DNA of 64,000 nucleotides from Cyanobacterium sp. HL-69 (GTDB taxonomy: Bacteria > Cyanobacteriota > Cyanobacteriia > Cyanobacteriales > Cyanobacteriaceae). Below are positions 1-9,780 of the stretch, in pieces. The notes under the pieces are model-generated. The model saw only the letters and a program-made list of their open reading frames with translations. It was not told where the DNA came from and did not search any database. How positions within the stretch are numbered: the first letter of the stretch is position 1; each line of letters starts with the position of its first letter. The DNA lies in assembly GCA_002813895.1 (NCBI GenBank), contig CP024912.1:930001-994000 (forward strand), given 5' to 3'. The position numbers were made by a program, and so were the translations under genes.

Positions 1-156
1 AATCTCAATCTTTCGGTAATCGCTGAGGGGATTGAAACTTTCAATCAACTTAGGTTTTTAGAGTCAGAAAATTGTATCGCTGGGCAAGGTTATTTATTCA
101 GTCGCCCCCTAGAAGCAGAAAAACTATTAGATTTTATTTCTGGCGTTGAAAGGTGA
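1..156 (+). CDS. C-terminal end of an EAL-domain (c-di-GMP phosphodiesterase) protein, partial
   Basis: An open frame enters from the left edge and gives 51 residues before TGA. Visible are VIAEGIET, a Cys near QGYLFSRPL, and a final LLDFI helix. This order is the end of EAL domains, which hydrolyse cyclic di-GMP; AEGIET carries one of the conserved metal/catalytic Glu residues. The rest of the protein lies outside the window, so sensor or GGDEF domains cannot be judged. pepA starts 60 bp downstream on the same strand. Family assignment is firm; activity cannot be assessed from the tail alone. Confidence 0.85.
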   Translation, partial: NLNLSVIAEGIETFNQLRFLESENCIAGQGYLFSRPLEAEKLLDFISGVER

Positions 157-215
157 GAAAGGGGATAATACAATGGAAAGTGTTATTTTGTGATTAATTC
201 TTATATTGTTAAACA

Positions 216-1685
216 ATGGATTTTAAAGTTAATTCTAGTTCGTTTTTAGATTGGAGTGGGGATATTCTCGCCCTCGGGTTTTTTGAGGAGAAAACTGAGT
301 TAACGGGAGATTTAGCTAGTTTAAATGACAAGTTAGATGGAGTTATTACTGAGTTAATCGAGGAAAATGATTTTAAAGGTAAGGATAACTCCAATGTAAC
401 CGCAAGGGTTGGTGCTAAAAGCCCTATTCGTAAAGTGATGTTGGTGGGTTTAGGCAAACAGGAAGATTGTACTTCTAATGGTATCAGATTAGCAGCAGGG
501 GCGATCGCCCGTAGCGCCGCAAAAGAAAACGGTAAAACCCTAGGCATTGCTTTAGGCATCGAAGATTATGAAGGGGATACCGTTGCCCAAATGACAACCG
601 AAGGGGTAATTCTTGCTTTACACAAAGATAACCGTTTCAAGTCTGATGCTAAGGATGAATTAAAACTAACTAATATTGATTTACTGGGTTTACAGGCTTC
701 TGATAACGCCATCACCAAAGCCAAACAGATTACCGATGGCGTAATTTTAGCTAGGGAATTGGTAAACTCTCCCCCCAACGACATCAACCCCATTACCTTA
801 ACCAAAGTAGCCCAAGATTTAGCCAAGGATTACAACCTAGAATTAAAAATTTTAGAAAAAGAAGAATGCGAAAGTCTAGGCATGGGAGCATTTTTAGGAG
901 TTGCCCAAGCCTCCGATATTCCTCCCAAATTTGTCCATCTCACCTACAAACCTCAAGGCACAGCAAAACGTAAGCTAGCTATCATCGGTAAGGGTTTAAC
1001 CTTCGATTCTGGTGGTTTAAACCTCAAGGTATCGGGTAGTGGCATCGAAACCATGAAAATGGATATGGGAGGCGCAGCGGCTACTTTTGGGGCAGCCAAG
1101 GCAATTGCCCAATTAAAGCCCGATGTGGAAGTGCATTTTATCAGTGCCATCACCGAAAACATGATTAGTGGCAAGGCAATGCACCCTGGAGACATCCTCA
1201 CCGCTTCCAATGGCAAAACCATCGAGGTTAACAATACTGACGCAGAAGGGCGTTTAACCCTCGCTGATGCCCTTGTGTATGCCGATAAGTTGGGGGTAGA
1301 TGCCATGGTGGATTTAGCTACCCTCACGGGTGCTTGTATTGTGGCTTTGGGTAATGATATTGCAGGATTATGGACTAGGGATGATAAACTAGCCCAAGAT
1401 TTACGGGTGGCTTCTGAGGGCGCTGGGGAAAAATTCTGGCAGATGCCCATGGAAACCGATTATTTTGATATTATGAAAAGTGCGATCGCAGATATGAAAA
1501 ACACGGGAAGCCGTGCTGGAGGCTCTATTACAGCCGCCCTTTTCCTTGAGCAGTTTGTGGAAAATACCCCCTGGGTGCATCTGGATGTAGCCGGGCCAGT
1601 TTGGGCAGAAAAACCTAATTCTATCAACAATGAAGGGGGTACAGGTTTTGCGGTGCGCACCCTTGTTAATTGGGTATTGGGTTAA
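216..1685 (+). CDS. pepA: Leucyl aminopeptidase (peptidase family M17)
   Basis: A 489-residue cytosolic metallo-aminopeptidase that removes N-terminal residues during peptide turnover; the family forms hexamers with two metal ions per subunit. The M17 signature NTDAEGRL is at about residues 340-347. The metal/substrate segment [14 protein letters not shown] and the MKMDMGGAA motif lie before it, and the N-terminal domain fills roughly residues 1-170. Length is normal for the family. ATG at 216 gives the full N-terminal domain, though no strong Shine-Dalgarno is visible. The gene stands alone between an EAL-protein tail and a small DUF2839 gene. Confidence 0.96.
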   Translation: MDFKVNSSSFLDWSGDILALGFFEEKTELTGDLASLNDKLDGVITELIEENDFKGKDNSNVTARVGAKSPIRKVMLVGLGKQEDCTSNGIRLAAGAIARSAAKENGKTLGIALGIEDYEGDTVAQMTTEGVILALHKDNRFKSDAKDELKLTNIDLLGLQASDNAITKAKQITDGVILARELVNSPPNDINPITLTKVAQDLAKDYNLELKILEKEECESLGMGAFLGVAQASDIPPKFVHLTYKPQGTAKRKLAIIGKGLTFDSGGLNLKVSGSGIETMKMDMGGAAATFGAAKAIAQLKPDVEVHFISAITENMISGKAMHPGDILTASNGKTIEVNNTDAEGRLTLADALVYADKLGVDAMVDLATLTGACIVALGNDIAGLWTRDDKLAQDLRVASEGAGEKFWQMPMETDYFDIMKSAIADMKNTGSRAGGSITAALFLEQFVENTPWVHLDVAGPVWAEKPNSINNEGGTGFAVRTLVNWVLG

Positions 1686-1748
1686 TGGTTTGTGGCACAA
1701 TGCAAAGATAAGTAACTGTTTTGTTACAAGTTTTTAAAGCTATAGTAG

Positions 1749-1768
1749 GGGCGTACCATGCTACGCCC
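1749..1768. repeat. Short palindrome between pepA and the DUF2839 gene
   Basis: A 7-bp perfect inverted repeat (GGGCGTA / TACGCCC) flanks a 6-base loop, CCATGC. No T-run follows on either strand, so it is a weak terminator candidate. Palindromes of this GGGGCGTAC type are common between cyanobacterial genes, so a dispersed palindromic repeat is the better reading. Confidence 0.4.
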
Positions 1769-1822
1769 ATAAGGGTGTTAGGTTTAATATAGTAAAGTTT
1801 TATTTTTTAGGAGAGTTTTATT

Positions 1823-2035
1823 ATGGGAGAGGCTAAACGCAGACAAAAATCTTTAGGGGAAGAGTATGGCAAGGAAGAAAGGGTAGTTTCTTGGTTTCCT
1901 CTTACCAAAACTCAAGCCTCTGATGCTTACAAGTTAACGACGAGAGGGGCATGGGTAGGCATTATCTCCCTCGGCATTACTTGGGTTATTATTCGTTTTG
2001 TAGGGCCTGGTTTTGGATGGTGGGAAGTAAACTAG
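1823..2035 (+). CDS. DUF2839 small membrane protein
   Basis: A 70-residue protein starting MGEAKRRQ, followed by a charged segment, an LTTRGAWVGI motif and one hydrophobic segment (about residues 43-62) ending GPGFGWW. This arrangement is that of the DUF2839 family, found in cyanobacteria, with no established function. AGGAG about ten bases before the ATG supports the start. A single-pass membrane protein with a cytoplasmic N-terminus is likely. It is probably monocistronic, with more than 100 bp on each side. Confidence 0.85.
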   Translation: MGEAKRRQKSLGEEYGKEERVVSWFPLTKTQASDAYKLTTRGAWVGIISLGITWVIIRFVGPGFGWWEVN

Positions 2036-2150
2036 GCTTTGGTAAAAAGTGGGGTAATTAAGAAAGGCAATGGGCAACGGTAGGCAATGGGCTTAAGCCC
2101 ATTGTTAGAAAGGGTTGATATTTTTTTCAGATAATTTTTAATATATACAA

Positions 2151-2657
2151 ATGAATTATTTAATCGCAGTATTATCCGATAGAATCAAGGCGGAGGAGGC
2201 TTACACGGCTTTGGAAAAGGCTGATATTCCCCTCAAGCAAGTGTCGATTTTAGGAAAGGGTTACAAAACCGCCGATGAGTTTGGCTTTCTTGATCCTAAT
2301 AAACAAGGGCGCGAGAATGCTATTAGGATGGCATATTGGTTGATTCCCTTCGGTTTTTTTGGCGGTTATACTTTTGATGCGATTACTGGCTTAGATACTT
2401 TTGCATGGGCTGGTACTCCTCTTAACCACATTATAGGTGGTTTTTTAGGGGCGATCGGTGGCGCCATGGGTAGTTTTTTTGTTGGTGGTAGTGGTACTTT
2501 ATTACAAGGGGCAAGTGATGATTTACCCTATCGTAATCGCTTAAATGCTGGAAAATATTTAGTCGTGGTGCAGGGGAATGATTTTATCAAAAATAAAGCC
2601 ACCCTTGTTTTACAACCCCTTAAACCTGAAAATTTACAGGGCTATGTAGAGAATTGA
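2151..2657 (+). CDS. Conserved membrane protein with glycine-rich hydrophobic centre, function unknown
   Basis: A 168-residue protein I cannot assign to a named function. The N-terminus (YLIAVLSDRIKAEEAYTALE) looks like the ferredoxin-like start of proteins that bind or sense through a small alpha/beta domain. The middle (about residues 60-125) holds two Gly-rich membrane segments, one with GGFLGAIGGAMGSFF. The C-terminus returns to a soluble strand (KYLVVVQGN) and ends LQPLKPENLQGYVEN. The pattern soluble-membrane-soluble resembles general-stress GsiB/YflT-like proteins, but this is only a shape comparison. No clear ribosome binding site precedes the ATG. Confidence 0.7.
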   Translation: MNYLIAVLSDRIKAEEAYTALEKADIPLKQVSILGKGYKTADEFGFLDPNKQGRENAIRMAYWLIPFGFFGGYTFDAITGLDTFAWAGTPLNHIIGGFLGAIGGAMGSFFVGGSGTLLQGASDDLPYRNRLNAGKYLVVVQGNDFIKNKATLVLQPLKPENLQGYVEN

Positions 2658-2811
2658 CAATTATCTGATTTATTCTACATAAATATTATTCTGTTAAATT
2701 ATTATTGGAATTAACAGAAATATTTAGAATTAAAAGCAATTAATTTTACTGTTATAAATTCAAGTTTTACCTAAGTTTAATCATTATCAATTATCCATTA
2801 TTAATTATTAG

Positions 2812-3591
2812 ATGTTACCGAGAGAAGATATTTTAAATAAAGTTGAAAATAGAGCCGAAATTGCTAAAGTTTTAGATAAGGCTGAACAAGCATTAAAAAC
2901 ATGGGAATTGGTAGTAACAGATTTTTTGTCTCCCCCTGTATTAGCAGAAGTTAATCAAATTTTTGGTCAATTAACAGAGGTGCAAATTATTCCTTGGGGT
3001 GGCTTCCCCCAAGCTGAGAGAAAAAGAGTGGGTATTCATCGGGAGGAAATTCCTTGTGATGTTTCCCAAATGCCTGTGGTGGCTTTAGACATTGCTGGTA
3101 ATTTTTTGTTTGATACTGCCACCCACCGAGATTTTTTGGGGGCAATTTTAGGTGCGGGAGTAGTTAGGGAAAAGGTTGGTGATATTATCGTTTTGGGGGA
3201 AAGGGGGGCGCAGGTGGTTGTGACTCCTGAAATGGTTGATTTTTTTGAGTCTTCTTTGGTACAGGTGCGCTCTGTGCCTGTAAAAACCAAGAGAATTGAG
3301 CTTTCAGATTTGAGAGTAAGGGAACCCAAAAAGAAAGAAATGACTACCGTAGAGGCTTCTTTACGCCTAGATGCGATCGCCTCTTACGGCTTTGGTTTAT
3401 CCCGCTCAAAAATGGCAGACGCTATCAATAACGGTGATGTGAGAGTAAATTGGAAGGAAGTTACCCAATCTAGTCACAATCTTAAAAGTGGTGATTTAGT
3501 CTCTTTTCGGGGTAAAGGAAGATTAGAAATAGGAGATATTAGTATTACAAAAAAAGAACGTTATCGCATCGCCTTAACTCGATTTGTGTAA
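2812..3591 (+). CDS. Photosystem II S4-domain protein (YlmH-like RNA-binding protein)
   Basis: 259 residues. The C-terminal third (about 180-245) is an S4 RNA-binding domain: RLDAIASYGFGLSRSKMADA, then NGDVRVNW and LKSGDLVSFRGKGRLEI. The N-terminal region matches YlmH-type proteins, which bind ribosomal or tRNA-like RNA; in oxygenic phototrophs the family is called photosystem II S4 domain protein. A role in translation of photosynthetic proteins is family knowledge, not visible here. The start follows an AT-rich leader without a clear Shine-Dalgarno. Confidence 0.85.
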   Translation: MLPREDILNKVENRAEIAKVLDKAEQALKTWELVVTDFLSPPVLAEVNQIFGQLTEVQIIPWGGFPQAERKRVGIHREEIPCDVSQMPVVALDIAGNFLFDTATHRDFLGAILGAGVVREKVGDIIVLGERGAQVVVTPEMVDFFESSLVQVRSVPVKTKRIELSDLRVREPKKKEMTTVEASLRLDAIASYGFGLSRSKMADAINNGDVRVNWKEVTQSSHNLKSGDLVSFRGKGRLEIGDISITKKERYRIALTRFV

Positions 3592-3683
3592 CTTATAGAG
3601 GTAATGGTTAATGGGGTGTTCCTTATTTTGGGGATGAAATATTGTTGAATTACACTCAGTATTTAATATTAAAACTATTATTA

Positions 3684-3712
3684 CCATTGCCTATTGCCCA
3701 TTGCCCATTGCC
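3684..3712. repeat. Short tandem ATTGCCC-type repeat before dnaB
   Basis: Several imperfect copies of the heptamer ATTGCCY lie end to end, a common intergenic simple repeat in cyanobacteria. An in-frame TTG inside it extends the dnaB frame artificially by 20 codons. Confidence 0.5.
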
Positions 3713-3760
3713 GACTTTGTTATCCAACCCCAATTAAACTTTTTCAAGAATATAGATATA

Positions 3761-5104
3761 ATGGACGATTTTACCCCAGATTTAGCAGGATCATCATTAC
3801 CCCCTCAAAATATAGAAGCAGAAGAAATAATTTTAGGAGGCATATTATTTGATCCCAATGCTATGGGTAAAGTAGTTGATATATTGCAACCAGAAGCCTT
3901 TTATGTAAAAGCCCATCGTCATATTTACGAAGCATCAAGACATCTCTATTTTCAAGGACAACCCGTTGATTTGATGACCGTTGCCACTTGGTTAAGTGAT
4001 CAAGGTTTACTAGAAAAAGTGGGCGGAAATACAAAGATAATTAGCTTATTAGATCGTACAGTTTCCGCCGCAAATATTGCACGATATGTACCTTTAATTA
4101 CTGAAAAATATATCAGACGTTTATTAATTTCTACTGCCAAAGAAATCGGCGAATTAGGGTTTGATACTACCAAAGATTTAGATAACGTTTTAGATGAATC
4201 TGAGCAAAAAATATTCAGTTTAACCCAAGCAAGAGTTCAAGAAGGTTTAGTACCTATTTCTAGCACTTTAATTAACACTTTTACTGAGATTCAAGCCTTC
4301 CAAGAAAAAACCGCCTTACCCGGTATTAGTTCAGAATTTTATGACTTAGATGGCATGACAGGGGGCTTTCAGCGCTCCGACTTAGTCATTATTGCTGCCA
4401 GGCCTTCGATGGGCAAGACCAGCTTTGCTCTCAATATAGCTTCTAATATCGCAAAACATTCTAATTTGGCGGTGGCGATTTTCAGTTTGGAGATGTCGAG
4501 GGAACAATTGGCGATGCGTTTACTGTCTTCGGAGGCACGGGTGGAAAGTAATCGCTTGAAGTCTGGACGGATTACGGAGCAAGAAATGGAGCCGTTGATG
4601 AGTGCCATGGGTACTTTGTCAGAGTTACCCCTTTATATTGATGATACTGCTAATTTAACGGTGATGCAAATGCGATCGCAAGTTAGACGTTTACAAGCAG
4701 AAAGTAAGGGTAAATTAGGACTGGTATTATTAGACTATCTTCAATTGATGCAGGGAGGCGGTGACAACCGTGTACAGGAATTGTCAAAAATGACAAGGGC
4801 GCTAAAAGGTTTAGCAAGGGAAATAAATGCCCCTGTAATTGCTCTATCTCAGTTGAGTCGGGCGGTGGAGCAACGAACGAACAAACGCCCCATGTTGTCG
4901 GATTTGAGAGAATCGGGATCCATAGAACAAGATGCGGATTTAGTGTTAATGTTATATCGTGATGAATATTATCACCCTGACAGTGTTGATCAAGGAGTGG
5001 CTGAGATAATTGTGGCAAAACATCGTAATGGGCCCACCGGCTTAATAAAACTGCTATTTCGTCCCGAATTAACCCAGTTTTTAAATATGAAAAGAGGAGG
5101 GTAA
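3761..5104 (+). CDS. dnaB: Replicative DNA helicase
   Basis: 447 residues from ATG 3761. The hexameric helicase unwinds DNA ahead of the replisome. The N-terminal domain starts at PPQNIEAEEIILGGILFDP; the RecA-type core has Walker A (ARPSMGKTSF, about residue 213), Walker B (LVLLDYLQLM) and the arginine-rich end SGSIEQDADLV. It is contiguous, with no intein, which is notable because many cyanobacterial dnaB genes have one. An upstream TTG (3701) lies in a simple repeat and would add non-conserved residues, so it was not used. The stop codon abuts the start of the MOSC gene. Confidence 0.96.
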   Translation: MDDFTPDLAGSSLPPQNIEAEEIILGGILFDPNAMGKVVDILQPEAFYVKAHRHIYEASRHLYFQGQPVDLMTVATWLSDQGLLEKVGGNTKIISLLDRTVSAANIARYVPLITEKYIRRLLISTAKEIGELGFDTTKDLDNVLDESEQKIFSLTQARVQEGLVPISSTLINTFTEIQAFQEKTALPGISSEFYDLDGMTGGFQRSDLVIIAARPSMGKTSFALNIASNIAKHSNLAVAIFSLEMSREQLAMRLLSSEARVESNRLKSGRITEQEMEPLMSAMGTLSELPLYIDDTANLTVMQMRSQVRRLQAESKGKLGLVLLDYLQLMQGGGDNRVQELSKMTRALKGLAREINAPVIALSQLSRAVEQRTNKRPMLSDLRESGSIEQDADLVLMLYRDEYYHPDSVDQGVAEIIVAKHRNGPTGLIKLLFRPELTQFLNMKRGG

Positions 5105-5944
5105 ATGAAGATAAAAGAACTTATTTTTTATCCTATCAAATCTTGCCGAGGGATTCATCTTTCCCATGCAAAAGTGGGTGACAAGGGGTTATCAGATTAT
5201 AACAATAATTTATACTACGATCGCACTTTCATGATCGTTGACGAATCAGGCAAATTTATCACCCAAAGACAATATCCCCAACTAGCCAGAGTTATCGTCA
5301 CCATCGAAGGGAAAAAAATTACCCTCAGTTTTGATGACTCCTCCATGGATTCTATTACCTTTATTCCCCAAAATCAGGGTAATACAATTGAAGTACAAGT
5401 ATGGGGTGATCGCACTTCAGCCATCAATCAAGGAAAAGAAGTAGCCCAATGGTTTCAAGAAATCCTCTCAGTCAAAAATTGTCGCCTAGTCAAACAAGAC
5501 GACTACAACATTCGAGCCATTAACCCCCAATATAGTACCCAATCAAATCAACCCGTCAGCTTTGCCGATGGCTTCCCCTATCTCCTCACCAACACCGCCT
5601 CATTAGACTATCTCAATCAAAAATTAAAGGAAAAATATCCCCACCAACAGCAACAAATATCCATGGATAGATTTCGCCCTAATATTGTCATCGAAACCGA
5701 TACCCCATTCATCGAAGACACATGGGAAAATATTACCCTTGATGAGATAAAATTTAAGATAGCCAAACCATGTAGTCGTTGTAATATAACTACCACAGAT
5801 CAAATAACAGGAAAAATCAACCCTCAAAATGAACCTTTAAAAACTCTTAGTAGTTTCCGTAACGTACCTCAACAGGGAATTATGTTTGGACAAAATATGA
5901 TTGCCCTTAACCGTGGACAATTGACAATAAATCATGGAAAATAG
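5105..5944 (+). CDS. MOSC-domain protein (YcbX-like)
   Basis: 279 residues. A MOSC N-terminal beta-barrel (IKELIFYPIKSCRGI) is followed by the MOSC domain, with the conserved Cys in KPCSRCNITTTD (about residues 219-229) and the closing GIMFGQNMI. MOSC proteins bind molybdenum cofactor and act in sulfur-group transfer or reduce N-hydroxylated compounds. The ATG follows the dnaB stop with no gap, and its ribosome binding site (GAGGAGGG) lies inside the end of dnaB, so the two are translationally coupled. No separate ferredoxin domain is present. Confidence 0.88.
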   Translation: MKIKELIFYPIKSCRGIHLSHAKVGDKGLSDYNNNLYYDRTFMIVDESGKFITQRQYPQLARVIVTIEGKKITLSFDDSSMDSITFIPQNQGNTIEVQVWGDRTSAINQGKEVAQWFQEILSVKNCRLVKQDDYNIRAINPQYSTQSNQPVSFADGFPYLLTNTASLDYLNQKLKEKYPHQQQQISMDRFRPNIVIETDTPFIEDTWENITLDEIKFKIAKPCSRCNITTTDQITGKINPQNEPLKTLSSFRNVPQQGIMFGQNMIALNRGQLTINHGK

Positions 5945-6179
5945 ATAGTCTAATTTATTCCTAACAGATTTTGTCTTTATCTCCTCATCCCTTTGTTTCA
6001 TATTATATTTTTTAAAATTAAGTTTTCACGATATATTACTGCTGTCTTGCTGATAGAGGCTAGAGGGATCACACTAAAAGATTTAGGAAACATTTTGTTC
6101 AAAGGTACAATGATTAATTATTGTCAGAATTATTTGTGGAAAATATTCGTAAAAATAATTTAATAAAAATATACTTTTC

Positions 6180-7319
6180 ATGTTTTTAGAGCAGTTATAT
6201 CTCCAACATTTTAGAAACTATATTCAAGAAGAAATAAAATTTACTAATAATAAAATAATACTCTTAGGAGATAATGCCCAAGGAAAATCTAATATTCTTG
6301 AATCAGTTGAACTACTGTCCACCCTCAAAAGTCATCGTAGTACCAAAGACCTAGAATTAGTTTATCATGATCGTCTTTATGGACAAATAAAAGCAACCCT
6401 CAAAAATAAATACGCAGACTATGATTTAAGCATTACTATCCCCGCTAAAGGCAAAAAAGAACTAAAAATAAATCAAGAAAAAGTTAGTCGTAATTTTGAA
6501 TTTCTAGGCTTATTAAATACCGTTCTTTTTTCTAGCTTAGACATAGATTTAGTCAGAGGAAGCCCTGAATATAGACGTAATTGGGTAGATAGTTTATTAA
6601 TTCAGTTAGAGCCAATTTATTATCAATTAATCAAAAGTTATTACCATGTTTTAAAACAAAGAAATGCTCTCCTAAAACAGATCAAAAAAATGGGCATTAA
6701 TTCCCTAGAAACGTTAAAACAAGACGTAAAGGCGATCGAATTGAGTTTATGGGATGATAAATTAGCCGAAGCAGGTTCAAGAGTTAGTAGAAGAAGAGCA
6801 AGAGTCTTGCAAAAAATAGAACCTCTTGCCAAATTTTGGCATAACGAAATTAGTAATAAAACAGAAAAATTATTAATTAATTATACTCCTAATGTCTCTT
6901 GGGAAAAAGATACTCCAGAAAGTGTACAAAACGCCATAAAACTCGAAATAGAACAAAAAAAAATAGCAGAAATAAACTTAGGAAATACCCTCGTAGGACC
7001 TCATCGGGACGAAATAGAGTTTATAATAAATGATAGCGTAGCAAGAAATTATGGATCTCAAGGACAACAGAGGACTCTAGTTTTAGCCCTTAAGTTAGCT
7101 GAATTACAGCTAATAGAGCAAGTGGTAGGAGAGCCACCATTACTATTGTTAGACGATGTAATGGCAGAATTGGATTTAAAAAGACAGCAGCAGTTATTGG
7201 ATTCTCTAGGCGATCGCTTTCAAACTATAATAACAACAACACACTTAAACTATTTTGAAACTAATTTATTAAATCAGGCTCAGATTATTAAAGTTCAAGG
7301 GGGAAAATTATATTTTTAG
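6180..7319 (+). CDS. recF: DNA replication and repair protein RecF
   Basis: 379 residues of an SMC-like ATPase that loads RecA at gapped DNA with RecO and RecR. Walker A is GDNAQGKS (residues 30-37); the signature region is YGSQGQQRTLVLALKLAEL; Walker B is LLLLDDVMAELD. Opening residues MFLEQLYLQHFRNY are typical of RecF. It is not beside dnaA/dnaN as in many bacteria, which is usual for cyanobacteria. The upstream 235 bp are AT-rich and show no other gene. Confidence 0.95.
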   Translation: MFLEQLYLQHFRNYIQEEIKFTNNKIILLGDNAQGKSNILESVELLSTLKSHRSTKDLELVYHDRLYGQIKATLKNKYADYDLSITIPAKGKKELKINQEKVSRNFEFLGLLNTVLFSSLDIDLVRGSPEYRRNWVDSLLIQLEPIYYQLIKSYYHVLKQRNALLKQIKKMGINSLETLKQDVKAIELSLWDDKLAEAGSRVSRRRARVLQKIEPLAKFWHNEISNKTEKLLINYTPNVSWEKDTPESVQNAIKLEIEQKKIAEINLGNTLVGPHRDEIEFIINDSVARNYGSQGQQRTLVLALKLAELQLIEQVVGEPPLLLLDDVMAELDLKRQQQLLDSLGDRFQTIITTTHLNYFETNLLNQAQIIKVQGGKLYF

Positions 7320-7440
7320 GTCAACATGAAGATAAAAATGTAACTTTTTTCTGAATCCTGTACTCACCAAAATAATCAGATAAGATAAAAGACGGTAATT
7401 AAAATAAAAAATAATAATAGTTTAGCTCTAATTATCTTTA

Positions 7441-8394
7441 ATGGCTGAATATAATCCACAAAATTTTCTAATTCTGGCAGTGGATGATAACTCAATTAAT
7501 CGTATCATGCTAGAAAAAATACTCACTAAGGCGGGGTATCAAATCAAGGTGCTTGGAGATAGTGAAGAATTTTTGAATTTGATTAATAACATTAAGCCAG
7601 ATTTGATGTTGCTAGACTTAATGATGCCAAAAATTGATGGCTTAGAACTATGTCGGTTAATTAAAGCGAAAAATCATTATAAAGAGATTCCCATCATATT
7701 TTTAACCGCTAATGACGCAAAAGAGAATGTGATAGAGGCTTTTCGCTCAGGGGCGGTAGATTATGTAACTAAACCCTTTAATAATGAAGAACTATTAGCA
7801 CGAATTCAAACCCATATAGAATTAAAGTTTACTAGAGATCAACTAAAAAAAGCCCTCGTTGATTTAGAAAAATTAGCTACTACCGATGAGTTAACCCAAA
7901 TAGCTAACCGTCGTCATTTCCTTAATTTAGCCAATCGAGAATTTAATCGTGCCAAAAGGCAAAAAACGTTTTTTTCCATGATTATCCTTGATATAGATTA
8001 TTTTAAACGCATTAATGATAACTATGGGCATCCTGTGGGAGATATAGCTATTAAATTGGTGGCTCAAAAATGTCAGCAATCCATTAGAGGAGAAGACTTG
8101 TGTGCAAGATGGGGGGGGGAAGAATTTATTGTGGTGGTTTATGATGCCCTGATTGATAAAGCTAAACACGTGGCAAATCGCATTCGGGAAAAAATAGCGG
8201 AAATTTCTTTACCTGTTGATAATGATAAGTTTCAAATTACCGTTAGTGTTGGTATTGCACAATATCAAGATACAGACCAAAATTTAGATCAAATTGTATC
8301 AAGGGCAGATAAGGCTTTGTATCGAGCAAAAAATAATGGCAGAAATAGAATTGTTTTAGAAGATGAGTTACTAGATGTATCTAAAGATACTTAA
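7441..8394 (+). CDS. Response regulator with GGDEF diguanylate cyclase output
   Basis: 317 residues. The receiver domain (about 10-125) has acidic pair D15/D16, phosphoacceptor D59 in LMLLDLMMPKIDG, and K111 in VTKPF. The GGDEF domain (about 145-310) has the active-site loop GGEEF at 225-229 and an inhibitory-site RxxD (RGED, 216-219) exactly five residues before it. It should make cyclic di-GMP under phosphorylation control and be product-inhibited. No histidine kinase gene is next to it, so the partner is unknown. With the EAL tail at the left edge, the window has one maker and one breaker of c-di-GMP. Confidence 0.94.
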   Translation: MAEYNPQNFLILAVDDNSINRIMLEKILTKAGYQIKVLGDSEEFLNLINNIKPDLMLLDLMMPKIDGLELCRLIKAKNHYKEIPIIFLTANDAKENVIEAFRSGAVDYVTKPFNNEELLARIQTHIELKFTRDQLKKALVDLEKLATTDELTQIANRRHFLNLANREFNRAKRQKTFFSMIILDIDYFKRINDNYGHPVGDIAIKLVAQKCQQSIRGEDLCARWGGEEFIVVVYDALIDKAKHVANRIREKIAEISLPVDNDKFQITVSVGIAQYQDTDQNLDQIVSRADKALYRAKNNGRNRIVLEDELLDVSKDT

Positions 8395-8471
8395 AAAAAA
8401 GGTACTTCACTCAGGGGCAGAAACCTTTATAATTAAAGGTATTTGTTTGATAACTGAATTAATTTTTGATT

Positions 8472-9386
8472 ATGACCGCTAATTCTAATCCCTCTCAAGG
8501 GCAAAACACCACTGATTTCTCTATGGATGACTTCGCTAAAGCCTTAGAGCAAGAACAATACGACTATCATTTTAATAAGGGAGAAGTGGTAAAGGGAAAA
8601 GTATTTCAACATGATTCTAGTGGTGTTTATGTAGATATTGGCGGTAAATCTCCTGGTTTTGTGCCTCTTAGTGAAGCTGCATGGCAATCTTTTAGTGATG
8701 TAAGTGAAGTTTTACCCCTAGATCAAGAGTTTGAGTTTTTAATTATAAAGGAACAGGATTCGGAAGGACAAGTAAAGTTGTCTCGTCGTCAATTATATAT
8801 TGATCAGGCTTGGGATAATTTAACGGAAATTCAAGAAAAAGGAAAATTAGTCCAAGTATTAGTTACTGGGGTAAATCGTGGGGGAGTAACGGGGCAAATT
8901 GACGGTTTACGGGCTTTTATCCCTAAATCTCATTTAATCGAGAAGGAAAATTTTGATGATTTGATGGATCAAACTCTTCCTGCTAATGTTTTACAGTTGG
9001 ATAGGGCGCAAAATAAGATTGTTTTGAGTCAAAGAAATATCGCAAAATCTTCGGCCATGGCTCAGTTACAGGAAAATGAAGTGGTACAGGGTAAGGTTGT
9101 TAAACTTCAGCCCTATGGTGTATTTGTCGATTTTGGTGGTGTGGCAGGATTGTTACACGTCAAACAAATTAGTGGCGGACACATTGACTCGGTTAGTCAT
9201 ATTTTTAAGGTGGGAGATGAGGTTAAGGTAGTGGTAATGGAAATTGATACTGTGAAAAATCGTATTTCTCTTTCTACGAAGGTTTTGGAAACTTATCCAG
9301 GGGAATTTTTAGAAAAGCGTGAGTTGGTGATGGAAAATGCTGAGGAAAGATGGACAAATCATCAGGCTAAAAAAGAGGAATCATAA
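8472..9386 (+). CDS. Ribosomal protein S1 homologue with three S1 domains
   Basis: 304 residues from ATG 8472; a TTG six bases upstream is not needed. Three S1 RNA-binding folds are visible: one at about 38-105 (GEVVKGKVFQHDSSGVYVDI), a divergent one at about 123-185 (VLVTGVNRGGVTGQIDG), and a strong one at about 205-275 (VVQGKVVKLQPYGVFVDFGG). Cyanobacteria have short S1 proteins of this size, often two paralogues, that help load mRNA on the 30S subunit; which paralogue this is cannot be decided. The acidic, low-complexity C-terminus is normal. It ends about 110 bp before psaK. Confidence 0.88.
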   Translation: MTANSNPSQGQNTTDFSMDDFAKALEQEQYDYHFNKGEVVKGKVFQHDSSGVYVDIGGKSPGFVPLSEAAWQSFSDVSEVLPLDQEFEFLIIKEQDSEGQVKLSRRQLYIDQAWDNLTEIQEKGKLVQVLVTGVNRGGVTGQIDGLRAFIPKSHLIEKENFDDLMDQTLPANVLQLDRAQNKIVLSQRNIAKSSAMAQLQENEVVQGKVVKLQPYGVFVDFGGVAGLLHVKQISGGHIDSVSHIFKVGDEVKVVVMEIDTVKNRISLSTKVLETYPGEFLEKRELVMENAEERWTNHQAKKEES

Positions 9387-9497
9387 ATAATTGTTAGTTA
9401 ATTGCAAAGTATTGCAACAAAAAAGATCGTTTTTTTCTTCTGGCATTTAAAATAAAGACTTTGAAAACTGTTTTACATATTTTAGGGAAAGTATTAA

Positions 9498-9764
9498 ATG
9501 TTTCAATTTACTTCTATCATTGCCACTGCAATTCCTAGCACCATTGAGTGGAATTCTAATGTTGCTCTTACCATGATTGTTTGCAATATTGTTGCGATCG
9601 CCATTGGTAAATTCACCATCAAATATCCTAGTGCAGGCCCTCAGTTACCTTCTCCTGCCCTTTTTGGTGGCATGGGTTTCCCCGCTCTACTAGCTACCAC
9701 TAGCCTCGGTCATCTTATTGGTGTAGGGGTAATCTTAGGATTAGCAAACCTCGGTGCATTATAA
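9498..9764 (+). CDS. psaK: Photosystem I subunit PsaK
   Basis: 88 residues with two membrane segments. The first holds NVALTMIVCNIVAIAIGK and the second ends HLIGVGVILGLANLGAL; the GPQLPSPALFGGMGFPALLATTSLGH stretch between them is characteristic. PsaK sits at the outer edge of photosystem I and takes part in antenna attachment and state transitions. The short N-terminal segment before the first helix may be trimmed. AGGGAAAG lies upstream of the ATG, and a strong terminator follows, so the gene is probably monocistronic. Which psaK paralogue this is cannot be decided. Confidence 0.93.
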   Translation: MFQFTSIIATAIPSTIEWNSNVALTMIVCNIVAIAIGKFTIKYPSAGPQLPSPALFGGMGFPALLATTSLGHLIGVGVILGLANLGAL

Positions 9765-9780
9765 TTTTGCCATGAGAAAA

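Noticed and set aside
3701-3760. Longer dnaB start at TTG 3701
   Set aside because: The added residues come from an ATTGCCC simple repeat; DnaB family similarity starts after ATG 3761.
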